64,000 bases of DNA from Alphaproteobacteria bacterium HGW-Alphaproteobacteria-1 (GTDB lineage Bacteria > Pseudomonadota > Alphaproteobacteria > Rhodobacterales > Rhodobacteraceae). Positions 1-6,884 of this stretch are shown in pieces. Location: positions 1,273 to 65,272 of the forward strand of contig PHEQ01000004.1 in NCBI GenBank assembly GCA_002842985.1, in the 5' to 3' direction. Position 1 is the first letter of the stretch. Each line of letters begins with the position of its first letter. The notes under the pieces are model-generated. The model was given only the letters and a program-made list of their open reading frames with translations. It was not told the DNA's origin and ran no database searches. The position numbers and the translations under genes were made by a program.

Positions 1-17
1 CCGCCGGACCCGTCTGG

Positions 18-386
18 CTAAACCCCGAAACCGTAACCAGCGCCCCCGAAATCAGAGACGCCGCATGAAATCGGCGGACAACACCTTTGACAAACACCGA
101 CCCCGACCCGACCGATCTTTTGGCGGGTGCGGCTGAGTCTGATCGTTTTGCCTCGCTCAAGACTGAGTTCGTGTTCGAGTGCCGAAATGCTTTTCCAGAA
201 GTCCAACACGATGGGATCGTTCGGATCATCAACGTCTTTCGACGCACGAACCTCGATCAGGCGGCGTCTCGCGGCGTCTTCGATTTCTTGGGCACCTTCT
301 CGTTCGGCGTTCGCGATCCAGTTTCGCAATTTGGACTCGTCTTCGCAGGCTGCGATGACTTCTAGGATTTTCTGATACTTCGACAT
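18..386 (-). CDS. Hypothetical island protein with an atypical C-terminus
   Basis: A 122-aa protein of no recognised family. The first 90 residues are helical and charged (starting MSKYQKILEVIAACEDESKL) and look like a genuine soluble protein. From about residue 96 the sequence turns Cys- and Gly-rich (VCQRCCPP...) and no longer resembles the rest, so a frameshift or recent truncation near position 95 is possible; an alternative frame stays open from there to the window edge. Its ATG shares one base with the stop of the upstream gene (TAATG), so the two are almost certainly co-translated. It lies on the outer island at tRNA-Phe. Function unknown. Confidence 0.55.
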   Translation of the reverse strand: MSKYQKILEVIAACEDESKLRNWIANAEREGAQEIEDAARRRLIEVRASKDVDDPNDPIVLDFWKSISALEHELSLERGKTIRLSRTRQKIGRVGVGVCQRCCPPISCGVSDFGGAGYGFGV

Positions 387-718
387 TACGCCACCTCATT
401 ATTACGAGCATAACGGGATGCCCTCGCGAAGATATTGTCCGCGCTGCTGATCTTCACATTGCCCTGCTGAAGAACGTATCCATTGTGCTCCATGATCTGC
501 CGGACCATGTGACCCATCATTTGCTTGATGCGATCTTTCCTGACCCCTTCGCCATAGCGTTGAAGCAGGAGCGGCGAAAGCGGTTCTATCGCCGGTCTCG
601 AAAGGAAAGTTGCGGTTTCCATGCGAATGACGTTTTCGGGTTGGTTCAGGAAGTCCCAGATTTCTTTCCCACCCTCGTTCTCAAAGGTGGATTTGTAACG
701 TTCTTGCCGATAATCCAT
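386..718 (-). CDS. Hypothetical island protein, first gene of a two-gene operon
   Basis: A 110-aa soluble, basic protein with no signal peptide or membrane segment. It starts MDYRQERYKSTFENEGGKEI and ends in an Arg/Asn-rich tail. I do not recognise a family. The ATG at 718 is preferred over a TTG 15 bases upstream because a GAGAG purine stretch precedes it. Its stop overlaps the next start by one base, so the two genes form one translational unit. Two 10-bp palindromes just upstream (737-760) suggest repressor control. It lies downstream of the integrase at 830-2032 on the same strand and probably belongs to the same island. Confidence 0.6.
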   Translation of the reverse strand: MDYRQERYKSTFENEGGKEIWDFLNQPENVIRMETATFLSRPAIEPLSPLLLQRYGEGVRKDRIKQMMGHMVRQIMEHNGYVLQQGNVKISSADNIFARASRYARNNEVA

Positions 719-736
719 AGCGCTCTCGTGCAATTA

Positions 737-760
737 TGACGCGTCAAATATGACGTATCA
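737..760. promoter_or_regulatory. Paired palindromic operator candidate
   Basis: TGACGCGTCA (737-746) is a perfect palindrome. TGACGTATCA (751-760) is a near copy 14 bases further on, centre to centre. They sit 19-42 bases upstream of the ATG at 718, where a repressor would block the promoter of the two-gene operon. The motif is seen directly; the regulatory role is inferred and the binding protein is unknown. Confidence 0.4.
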
Positions 761-829
761 TGAGGGCACCGTCAAGGGCGCTGTCTGGATGGTCGCTTTG
801 AGGAAGTGGCGTTGTCGGGGTTGGGCAGA

Positions 830-2032
830 TCACCCACCCCCAAACGACTGAATATTTCGCACCCGCTCGCCGGTGGGTTCCATCCGCTTGAGATAGAACC
901 GCTCCAACTGTTCGACCGAGGTGCCTGCGTTCTCTGCCAACCAGTAGATGTTGACCTTGCCCTCCGACTTTCTCAGTCGCGTCTGTAGCGCGTAGTGGCG
1001 CAACGAGTATGGCGACCGCGCGTTGCCGTCTTTGTCCGTCTTCAATTTCGCCTCGTCGAGGAAGTGGTTGAAGATACGACGGTAGGTGTTCACGGCAGTC
1101 GTCCGGTTCGCATACTCGGGCATGAATACGAAGTCGGTGCTCGCCGCGCCAGCGTGTAGTTCGCGCTGCTTCTCGAATATGTCGACCGCTGCCTCCAGCG
1201 ATGCAGAGGTGCGATACCCGGTCTTTCCCGTCAGTGTCATCAGCAGGTGCTTCGGATCGTCCTTCGTCTCAATGTCGCAGAAGCGGATGCCGAAGAGTTC
1301 CGTCTCGGTCGGTCGCAGGAACGAGTGAACGGCGAAGACGATCAGGTTGTAGTGCTCGCGTGTGACCTCGACCCCGCGAACCTTGTCACCGCGATCTGCG
1401 CAGGTCCGTGCCGCTTCCAGCAGTTTCTTGTATTCCGCTTCGGTGAACGACACGCGCGGCGCGTCCTTGGCGCGGTGCTTGGGCATCGGTGGAATGATAT
1501 CAATCACGCCATCTTCCAGCGCGATCATCAGCACTTTGCGGATCATCATGCACTGCTTTGCCTTCGTGGACGGTGCCAGGGGTTTGTCCCGTCGCTTGTC
1601 CAGAAAGACCAGATAGTCCCGCACCATGCCCGAGGTGATCTTTCCCACATCGTATTTGCCGAAGTAGGAGACCACCCCGTCACCCTCGCGATAGAGGATC
1701 TTATACTCGTCTGAGACGGCATACTTGTTGCGCGCGCCCTTCTTCTGGACGCGGGTCATTTCCGACAGCAGATGCGCGTAATGCTCGAAGGAGCGATCCT
1801 TCTGCGCGGCATGGTTCGTGTTCTGCTTCGCGCGATAGTCAGCGAGGATTTCTTCCGCGACCTCGGCGGCGTCCAAGCGACTGGTTTCCTTGGTCGATTT
1901 GACGACATACCGGCGCTTCACGGAATCATAGAGACGCGCGTGCCAGAACGGCGACCGACCCGTCTTGTAGATGCTGAGTCCGCGTCGCAGGTGCTTGATC
2001 TGTTTCTTCGCGTTCGGTGATTTTCCGGTCAA
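830..2032 (-). CDS. Tyrosine recombinase/integrase of the outer island
   Basis: A 400-aa site-specific recombinase expected to catalyse integration and excision at tRNA-Phe. The catalytic domain is visible: Arg I at residue 240 (FLRPTETELFGIR), Arg II at about 345 (YSLRHYALQTR) and the nucleophilic Tyr at 380 (LERFYLKR). The histidines of the classic boxes II and III appear as Tyr and Arg, as in some divergent families. An N-terminal arm-binding and core-binding region covers about residues 1-190. The start is TTG at 2032, with no good upstream ATG. The gene lies 98 bp from the left 48-bp att copy but outside the inner satellite, so it belongs to a second element integrated at the same tRNA. 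Confidence 0.85.
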   Translation of the reverse strand: MTGKSPNAKKQIKHLRRGLSIYKTGRSPFWHARLYDSVKRRYVVKSTKETSRLDAAEVAEEILADYRAKQNTNHAAQKDRSFEHYAHLLSEMTRVQKKGARNKYAVSDEYKILYREGDGVVSYFGKYDVGKITSGMVRDYLVFLDKRRDKPLAPSTKAKQCMMIRKVLMIALEDGVIDIIPPMPKHRAKDAPRVSFTEAEYKKLLEAARTCADRGDKVRGVEVTREHYNLIVFAVHSFLRPTETELFGIRFCDIETKDDPKHLLMTLTGKTGYRTSASLEAAVDIFEKQRELHAGAASTDFVFMPEYANRTTAVNTYRRIFNHFLDEAKLKTDKDGNARSPYSLRHYALQTRLRKSEGKVNIYWLAENAGTSVEQLERFYLKRMEPTGERVRNIQSFGGG

Positions 2033-2050
2033 ACCAAAGACTTACCAAGA

Positions 2051-2068
2051 GTGTCTAACTGTGTCTAA
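2051..2068 (+). repeat. Tandem GTGTCTAA repeats upstream of the outer integrase
   Basis: GTGTCTAA occurs at 2051-2058 and again at 2061-2068, one helical turn apart, between the integrase start and the att copy. The position suits arm-type binding sites for this integrase or an operator for its promoter. The repeat is direct observation; the role is inference. Confidence 0.35.
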
Positions 2069-2130
2069 GTATAGAGCACGCGGGTAGCGTCGGCAAAGAG
2101 AGAAGATTATCGTTTATTTTCAGTATTTTT

Positions 2131-2178
2131 TGGTGCCCGGGGGCGGAATCGAACCACCGACACGAGGATTTTCAATCC
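2131..2178 (+). repeat. Left att site: partial copy of the tRNA-Phe 3' end
   Basis: These 48 bp are identical to 12468-12515, which is the 3' part of the intact tRNA-Phe gene, from the anticodon-loop side to the encoded CCA (minus-strand sense). Identity stops exactly after ...TTCAATCC. This copy cannot fold into a tRNA because the 5' half is missing. A perfect duplicated tRNA 3' end at both borders of a 10.4-kb block ending in an integrase is the standard signature of tyrosine-recombinase integration. Confidence 0.93.
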
Positions 2179-2221
2179 GGCGCTATTCAAGGCAACGCAA
2201 GCACTTACGGGATCACGGCAC

Positions 2222-2270
2222 GTCAAACCCCTGACGGCGGATCAAATACTTACGCGGAAATTGTCAAACC
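2222..2270 (+). repeat. Left pair of GTCAAACC repeats (putative integrase arm sites)
   Basis: GTCAAACC occurs at 2222-2229 and 2263-2270, within 95 bp inside the left att copy. A diverged form, TGACAAAC, follows at 2285-2292. The same octamer occurs twice in the same orientation just inside the right att copy. Two copies near each end fit arm-type sites for the element's integrase. Confidence 0.5.
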
Positions 2271-2297
2271 GGCGCGGGCCGATCTGACAAACGAAAA

Positions 2298-2326
2298 CCC
2301 CGGTGCGACGGCAATCGCAACCGGGG
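2298..2326. repeat. Inverted repeat in the satellite leader
   Basis: CCCCGGT-GCGA and TCGCAACCGGGG pair with a single bulge around a short CGGCAA loop. This gives a strong hairpin about 85 bases upstream of the primase start. No T-run follows, so it is more likely an attenuator, a protein-binding site or part of a replication region than a simple terminator. Confidence 0.35.
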
Positions 2327-2411
2327 CTAAAGACGTTGTGGAAGGCGTCTGTTCGTTGCCAGAGTATACCGCACTTTTCCCGATCTTGGCAATGCATTGG
2401 GGGGCGCTGGT

Positions 2412-3008
2412 ATGAATGCTTTGACCCCCCAAGCGATGCTTTCCGAGCCGTGGCCCTACCTGGGCACCCCCGACGAACGCGCGGCGCTCTTTCGCAAGGA
2501 ACTGCTGAGTGCGGCCCTGGGCTACGCGGCCAAGGGCTATCCGGTGTTCCCGGCAATGATGATCGACGGGCAGAAAAAGCCGCTGGTCAAGTGGGGCAAG
2601 GGCGAGGATGGCCACCCGGACCTGACCAAGCGGCGCGCCACGACTGACCCCGAGACGGTCAAGGCATGGTGGGCGCGCTGGCCTCTGGCCATGATCGGAA
2701 TGCCCACGGGCAAGCCGTCTGGCGTCGTGGTGCTGGACATTGACCGCAAGAACGGTGTGGACGGGCTGCCCAATCTGCGGGCGGTCGGGATCGACCCCTA
2801 TTCCCTGTCCCCGGTCATATCCATCACCCCGAGCGGCGGCTTGCATGTGTTCATGCGCCACAACGGCCCGCTCAAAAACTCTGCGGGCCTCTTGGCAGCG
2901 GGCGTCGATATTCGGGGGGATGGAGGCTATATCGTTCTGCCCCCGTCTCTGCCTTCCATCACCCGCGACGAATATCAATGGGAAGGGGGCAGCTATGGGT
3001 GCCTTTGA
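2412..3008 (+). CDS. Bifunctional DNA primase/polymerase (prim-pol) domain protein
   Basis: A 198-aa protein matching the N-terminal prim-pol module of the archaeo-eukaryotic primase superfamily. It shows GYPVFPAM...K near residue 42, TGKPSGVVVLDIDRKNG with the catalytic DxD near residue 115, TPSGGLHVF and GVDIRGDGGYIVLPPS. Such modules prime and start replication of plasmids, satellites and phages and are usually fused to a helicase. Here the ORF ends just after EYQWEGGS, where fused homologues continue, and overlaps the helicase gene by 14 bp in another frame. The start is ATG 2412 behind a GGGGGG purine run; a TTG 15 bases upstream is less likely. It is the first gene of the satellite operon. 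Confidence 0.82.
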   Translation: MNALTPQAMLSEPWPYLGTPDERAALFRKELLSAALGYAAKGYPVFPAMMIDGQKKPLVKWGKGEDGHPDLTKRRATTDPETVKAWWARWPLAMIGMPTGKPSGVVVLDIDRKNGVDGLPNLRAVGIDPYSLSPVISITPSGGLHVFMRHNGPLKNSAGLLAAGVDIRGDGGYIVLPPSLPSITRDEYQWEGGSYGCL

Positions 3009-4455
3009 TCTTCCCGAATATCCCGCCGATCTGCGAACGCTTGAGGATACCAAGCGCGGCGAGAAATGGGCGCGGCAGGCGCTGGAAGCTGAGGCGGCGA
3101 TTGTGGCGGGTGCGATGAACGGCACCCGCAACACGACGCTGAACAACGCGGCGCTCAAGCTGGGCCACAAGGTCGCGTCGGGATACCGGCAAGCGGCTGA
3201 GGTCGAGGCGGCGCTTATGGAAGCGGCGCAATGGTCGGGGCTTGCTCAAGAGGATGGCCCCGAGGCGGTGCGCGCCACGATCAGGAGCGGCCTGACGGCT
3301 GGCCTGCAAGAGCCTGAGCACCCGCAAGACCGGCCCGACTATCGGCCCGCCCCGCGCGGTCCGACGATCATTCAACCGGCCCCGGCGCGCGAGAGCCAAT
3401 TCTATTCGGCGGCATCGCTCAAGGGAAAGCCCGTCCCGCCCCGGCAATGGCTGGTGCACGGGCTGGTGCCTCAAAAGACTGTCACGCTTTTCAGTGGCGA
3501 CGGGGGCACCGGCAAAAGCCTATTGGCGCTGCAATTGGCGGTCGCGGTCGCGGCGCAAACGGCATGGATCGGCAAGACGGCGAATACCGGGCGCGTGATC
3601 TTCCTGACTGCCGAGGATGACGACGACGAATTGCACCGGCGGCTTGATGACATTTTGAGGGCCGAGCATCGGGACTATGGCGACCTGTCGGGCCTCACGC
3701 TGCGGTCACTGGCGGGCGAGGATGCGTTGCTGGCGGTCGAGACGCAAATTGCCCTGATGCAATCCGCGCTGTTTGAGGAACTGGACAAGCGGGCGGCTGA
3801 GGAAGCCCCGGCGCTGATCGTCATTGACACCCTGGCTGACGTGTATCCGGCCAATGAGAACGACCGGGCCAAGGTGCGGCAATTCGTGGGCATCCTGCGC
3901 GGTCTGGCGATCAAGCGGAAATGCGCGGTCCTGATGCTGGGCCACCCGTCCCTGACCGGCCTCAATAGCGGCACGGGAACGTCAGGATCGACGGCGTGGA
4001 ATAACTCGGTCCGGTCGCGGCTTTACCTAGCCCGGATCAGTGACAACGGCTTTGAGCCTGACCCTGACGCGCGGGTGCTGTCCACCAAGAAAGCCAACTA
4101 TGGGCGCACGGGTGACGAGATCAACCTCAAGTGGGAAGCGGGTGTATTTGTCGCTGAGGCGCAGCCCACGGGGCTTGATGCACTGGCGGCGGGGGCCAAG
4201 GGCGAGCGGGTATTTCTCAAGCTGCTGGACACCCTGACCGCGCAAGGTCGCTACGTCTCTGCCAGCCCCGGCCCGACATACGCCCCGACGCAATTCGCCA
4301 GCCACCCCGAGGCTGAGGGCTGCACAAAGCGGGCGCTCAAGAGCGCGATGGATGCGCTTTTCGGACGTGGCGAGATCGTCATTGCCAGCCACGGCAGCGG
4401 CGCGAAAGCCCGGTCTCACATTGCCAGAAAGGGGGCCGATCATGGTCAAGAGTAA
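2995..4455 (+). CDS. AAA/RepA-like replicative helicase-type ATPase
   Basis: A 486-aa ATPase of the AAA_25/RepA-like group that drives satellite or phage replication with the adjacent primase. Residues 1-110 are a helical linker. The Walker A is GDGGTGKS (168-175) and the Walker B is LIVIDT, followed by LMLGHPSLTG and a GTSGSTAWNNSVRSR segment that resembles the hexameric sensor region. The C-terminal 100 residues may form a winged helix. ATG 2995 lies inside the end of the primase gene (14-bp overlap, +1 frame), so the pair may be translationally coupled or a frameshifted fusion. The stop overlaps the next small ORF. Confidence 0.85.
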   Translation: MGAFDLPEYPADLRTLEDTKRGEKWARQALEAEAAIVAGAMNGTRNTTLNNAALKLGHKVASGYRQAAEVEAALMEAAQWSGLAQEDGPEAVRATIRSGLTAGLQEPEHPQDRPDYRPAPRGPTIIQPAPARESQFYSAASLKGKPVPPRQWLVHGLVPQKTVTLFSGDGGTGKSLLALQLAVAVAAQTAWIGKTANTGRVIFLTAEDDDDELHRRLDDILRAEHRDYGDLSGLTLRSLAGEDALLAVETQIALMQSALFEELDKRAAEEAPALIVIDTLADVYPANENDRAKVRQFVGILRGLAIKRKCAVLMLGHPSLTGLNSGTGTSGSTAWNNSVRSRLYLARISDNGFEPDPDARVLSTKKANYGRTGDEINLKWEAGVFVAEAQPTGLDALAAGAKGERVFLKLLDTLTAQGRYVSASPGPTYAPTQFASHPEAEGCTKRALKSAMDALFGRGEIVIASHGSGAKARSHIARKGADHGQE

Positions 4456-4696
4456 GGGTGCAACCCCCGGTGCAATACTGAGTGCAACCCCCGGTGCAAC
4501 CCCCCGCCAACGCCCGGTCAACGGGGGTGCAATATATACCCCTTATACCCCGAGCGTTGCACCCGCCCTTGGCGGCTGGGTGCACGCTGCAAATGGCGGG
4601 CGGCATCTGGTCCCAATGCCCCCTTTTCCGAGTGGATATGGAACCGTGGTGTGGACTTGCGCTTTCGCGCTGTGCGGATCGGGGGTGGCGGCATGA
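4442..4696 (+). CDS. Small ORF with four-residue repeats upstream of the terminase
   Basis: An 84-aa ORF of unknown function. Its start overlaps the helicase gene by 14 bp and its stop overlaps the terminase ATG as ATGA, both of which argue that it is translated. The N-terminus reads GATP-GAIL-SATP-GATP, encoded by four 12-bp direct repeats at 4458-4505. The C-terminus contains a possible short hydrophobic stretch (VVWTCAFALCGSGVAA). It occupies the slot where a small terminase often sits but shows no helix-turn-helix. It may instead be a leaky reading of a DNA element. Confidence 0.5.
   Translation: MVKSKGATPGAILSATPGATPRQRPVNGGAIYTPYTPSVAPALGGWVHAANGGRHLVPMPPFPSGYGTVVWTCAFALCGSGVAA
4458..4505 (+). 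repeat. Four tandem 12-bp repeats, iteron-like
   Basis: GTGCAACCCCCG, GTGCAATACTGA, GTGCAACCCCCG and GTGCAACCCCCC follow one another without gaps. Further partial copies lie nearby (GGGTGCAATATA near 4526, and an inverted TTGCACCC near 4557). Short direct repeats followed by an AT-rich patch (TATATACCCCTTATA) beside a primase-helicase pair resemble an iteron origin. Alternatively they are a packaging (pac/cos) site, because the terminase follows directly. The repeats are observed; the role is inferred. Confidence 0.5.
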
Positions 4697-6207
4697 AGGC
4701 ATCGACCAAAGCAATCCGCTTCCTTGAAAGCCTGAGCATTCCCGAGGGGCCGAAAGCCGGTCAGGCGGTGAAGCTGGCCCGGTTCCAAAAGCAATTCGTC
4801 AAGGGCGCTCTGGCGGACGGGATCAACGTGGCCTGTCTGAGCATCGGCAGGGGCAACGCGAAAACCGCCCTGTCGGCGGGCATCGCTCTTGGCGCGGTCA
4901 AGGGCATCTGGGATAGTCAGCCCCGGCGGGAAATCCTGATAGCGGCCCGGACGCGGGATCAGGCGCGCATCGCGTTTGACTTCGCGGTTGGTTTTATCCG
5001 GTCGCTTCCCGAGGATGACCAAGCGGCCTTCACGATCCGGCGCAGCCCCCGGCTTGAAATCGAGTATGACGGCGACGGCGGCGGACACTTCGTCCGGGCC
5101 ATTGCGGCGGATGGCAAGACGGCTCTGGGATCGGCCCCGACGCTGGTCCTGATGGATGAGCGCGGCCATTGGCAGGCGGATCAGGGGGACGCCCTGGAAC
5201 ACGCCCTGCTGTCCGGTCTGGGCAAGCGTGGCGGGCGGGCGTTGATTATCAGCACAAGTGCTGCGGATGATGCACACCCGTTTTCGGTCTGGCTGGATGA
5301 GGAACAAGAGGGCGTCTATCGGCAAGAGCATAGGCCACCCCCCGGCCTTCCCGCGGATGATTTGGAAAGCCTCAAGCTGGCCAATCCCGGCGCGGCCTAT
5401 GGCATCGGCTCAAGTCTGGACTGGCTGCAAGGTCAGGCGCGGCGGGCGATTGCGCGGGGCGGATCGACCCTGACAAGTTTCCGGCTCTACAACCGGAATG
5501 AGCGTGTCAGCGGCGAAAACCGCGATGTGCTGTTGACGGTCGATGAATGGCTTGCCTGCGAAACGGCGGACCTGCCACCCCGGCAAGGTCAGCTGGTTGT
5601 CGGGATCGACATTGGCGGCTCTGCCAGCATGACGGCGGCGGCGTTCTACTGGCCCGAAACGGGGCGGCTTGAGGCTCTGGGCACCTTCCCGTCAAGGCCT
5701 TCCCTGCTGGACCGTGGCCAGAATGACCGCGTGCACCGACGCTATGTCGAAATGCAGGACCGGGGCGAGTTGTCCACCCTTGGCGATCAGACGGTTCCTG
5801 TCGCGCCTTGGCTGGTCGAGGTCATGGCGCATGTGGAAGGCGAGGCGGTCGCGGCGATCACGGCGGACCGATACAAACAAGCCGAACTTGGCGAGGCTAT
5901 CGACCGGGCGGGCATCCGGTGCCCGATCATCTGGCGCGGCCAAGGGTACCGCGATGGCAACGAGGATTGCGAGCGGTTTCGGCGCGCGGCCTATGACGGC
6001 AAGGTGAAAACCGCCCCGTCGCTGCTGCTGCGGTCCGCTTTCGCGGATGCGGTCACGCTGCGCGACCCGGCGAACAATCTGAAATTGGCAAAGGCGCGGT
6101 CCACGGGCCGGATCGACGCGGCGGCGGCAACGGTGCTGGCGGTCGCTGAGGGTGCCCGGATGATGGGCCGCCCCGCTCACAAGGGAGGGCGCATCGCATG
6201 GGGATGA
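4693..6207 (+). CDS. terL: Phage terminase large subunit
   Basis: A 504-aa DNA-packaging motor that cuts concatemers and pumps DNA into proheads through the portal. The N-terminal ATPase has Walker A SIGRGNAKT (50-58, of the R-G-N-x-K-T type seen in HK97-like terminases) and Walker B LVLMDE (151-156), followed by a coupling motif (IISTSA). The RNase H-like nuclease starts at VVGIDIGGSAS (Asp 306) with a second acidic patch at AITADRYKQ. Length and motif order are normal for the family. The start is ATG 4693 in an ATGA overlap. With no small terminase in sight, DNA recognition may fall to the HNH protein, the small upstream ORF or a helper factor. Confidence 0.9.
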   Translation: MKASTKAIRFLESLSIPEGPKAGQAVKLARFQKQFVKGALADGINVACLSIGRGNAKTALSAGIALGAVKGIWDSQPRREILIAARTRDQARIAFDFAVGFIRSLPEDDQAAFTIRRSPRLEIEYDGDGGGHFVRAIAADGKTALGSAPTLVLMDERGHWQADQGDALEHALLSGLGKRGGRALIISTSAADDAHPFSVWLDEEQEGVYRQEHRPPPGLPADDLESLKLANPGAAYGIGSSLDWLQGQARRAIARGGSTLTSFRLYNRNERVSGENRDVLLTVDEWLACETADLPPRQGQLVVGIDIGGSASMTAAAFYWPETGRLEALGTFPSRPSLLDRGQNDRVHRRYVEMQDRGELSTLGDQTVPVAPWLVEVMAHVEGEAVAAITADRYKQAELGEAIDRAGIRCPIIWRGQGYRDGNEDCERFRRAAYDGKVKTAPSLLLRSAFADAVTLRDPANNLKLAKARSTGRIDAAAATVLAVAEGARMMGRPAHKGGRIAWG

Positions 6208-6560
6208 TTGAAACCGCATCGCGGCTGATAGCGAAACACGGTCAGGCGGCAACGCTGTTGCGGCCCCTGCCACCTGTAGACGATGGCTTTGGGACGGTTC
6301 CGAATCCTGGTCCACCGACGCCGTATGCCTGCACGGCGTTCGTCGCCACCTTCACGGTGAATGAGGAATTTATCGCGGCTGGCCTGATGGACGTGGGCGA
6401 TCTGCGGGTTCTGGTTTCGGTCGAAGGTCTGGCGATCACGCCCGAAACAACCGACAAGATCATGATCGGGACAAGTGTTCTGGGCATTGTCCGTGTCGTG
6501 CCACACGCCCCCGGCGGCGACTTGTTTTTCTATGAAATTCAGGGGCGGGACAATGTTTAA
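6198..6560 (+). CDS. Putative head-closure (neck-type) protein
   Basis: A 120-aa soluble protein, probably rich in beta structure: an N-terminal helix (MGMIETASRLIAKHGQAATLLR), then a Pro-rich loop and strands ending in LFFYEIQGRDNV. This plan resembles small head-completion or tail-joining proteins, but I cannot assign a family with certainty. It overlaps the terminase by 10 bp and the HNH gene by 8 bp, within the satellite head module. ATG 6198 is favoured over 6204 because AAGGGAGG lies 9 bases upstream. If this is a neck protein, it would provide the interface that accepts a helper tail. Confidence 0.55.
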   Translation: MGMIETASRLIAKHGQAATLLRPLPPVDDGFGTVPNPGPPTPYACTAFVATFTVNEEFIAAGLMDVGDLRVLVSVEGLAITPETTDKIMIGTSVLGIVRVVPHAPGGDLFFYEIQGRDNV

Positions 6561-6882
6561 GCGAATGGAATACGCCCGCCATTCCCGGCGGATCACACGC
6601 GGCCCGCGCTGGAAGGCTCTGCGGATGCAGGCGCTTGAGCGGGACGATTGGCAATGTGTCCAGTGCGGCACCCGGCACCGGCTTGAGATCGACCATATCG
6701 AGCCGGTCAGGACGCGGCCCGACTTGGCCTATTCGCTGTCAAATCTGCAAACGCTCTGCGGGCGCTGTCATGCCCGCAAGACCCGAATCGAGATCGGCTT
6801 AGGCCGACCCGACCCCAAGCGTGAGGCTTGGAAATCCCTGCTGCGAGATATGCAGCGCAACCCCAACAAACGCGAGGTATGA
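6553..6882 (+). CDS. HNH endonuclease
   Basis: A 109-aa HNH nuclease. The core is complete: CVQCG...H...IDHIEPV (the His-His region), N in LSNLQTLC and CGRCHARKT, giving two CxxC zinc knuckles. Small HNH proteins beside large terminases are required for cos-type cleavage and packaging in HK97-like phages, which suggests the satellite has its own cos-packaging machinery. The start at 6553 overlaps the previous gene by 8 bp. Here the gene lies after terL and before the capsid, not at the usual far left of the packaging module. Confidence 0.87.
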   Translation: MFKRMEYARHSRRITRGPRWKALRMQALERDDWQCVQCGTRHRLEIDHIEPVRTRPDLAYSLSNLQTLCGRCHARKTRIEIGLGRPDPKREAWKSLLRDMQRNPNKREV

Positions 6883-6884
6883 GC

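Noticed and set aside
830..2032. Assigning this integrase to the satellite
   Set aside because: It lies outside the 48-bp direct repeats and faces away, while the satellite has its own integrase at the opposite end.
2131..2200. A second tRNA-Phe gene
   Set aside because: Only the 3' part is present; after TTCAATCC the sequence no longer matches and cannot form the D arm or the 5' acceptor strand.
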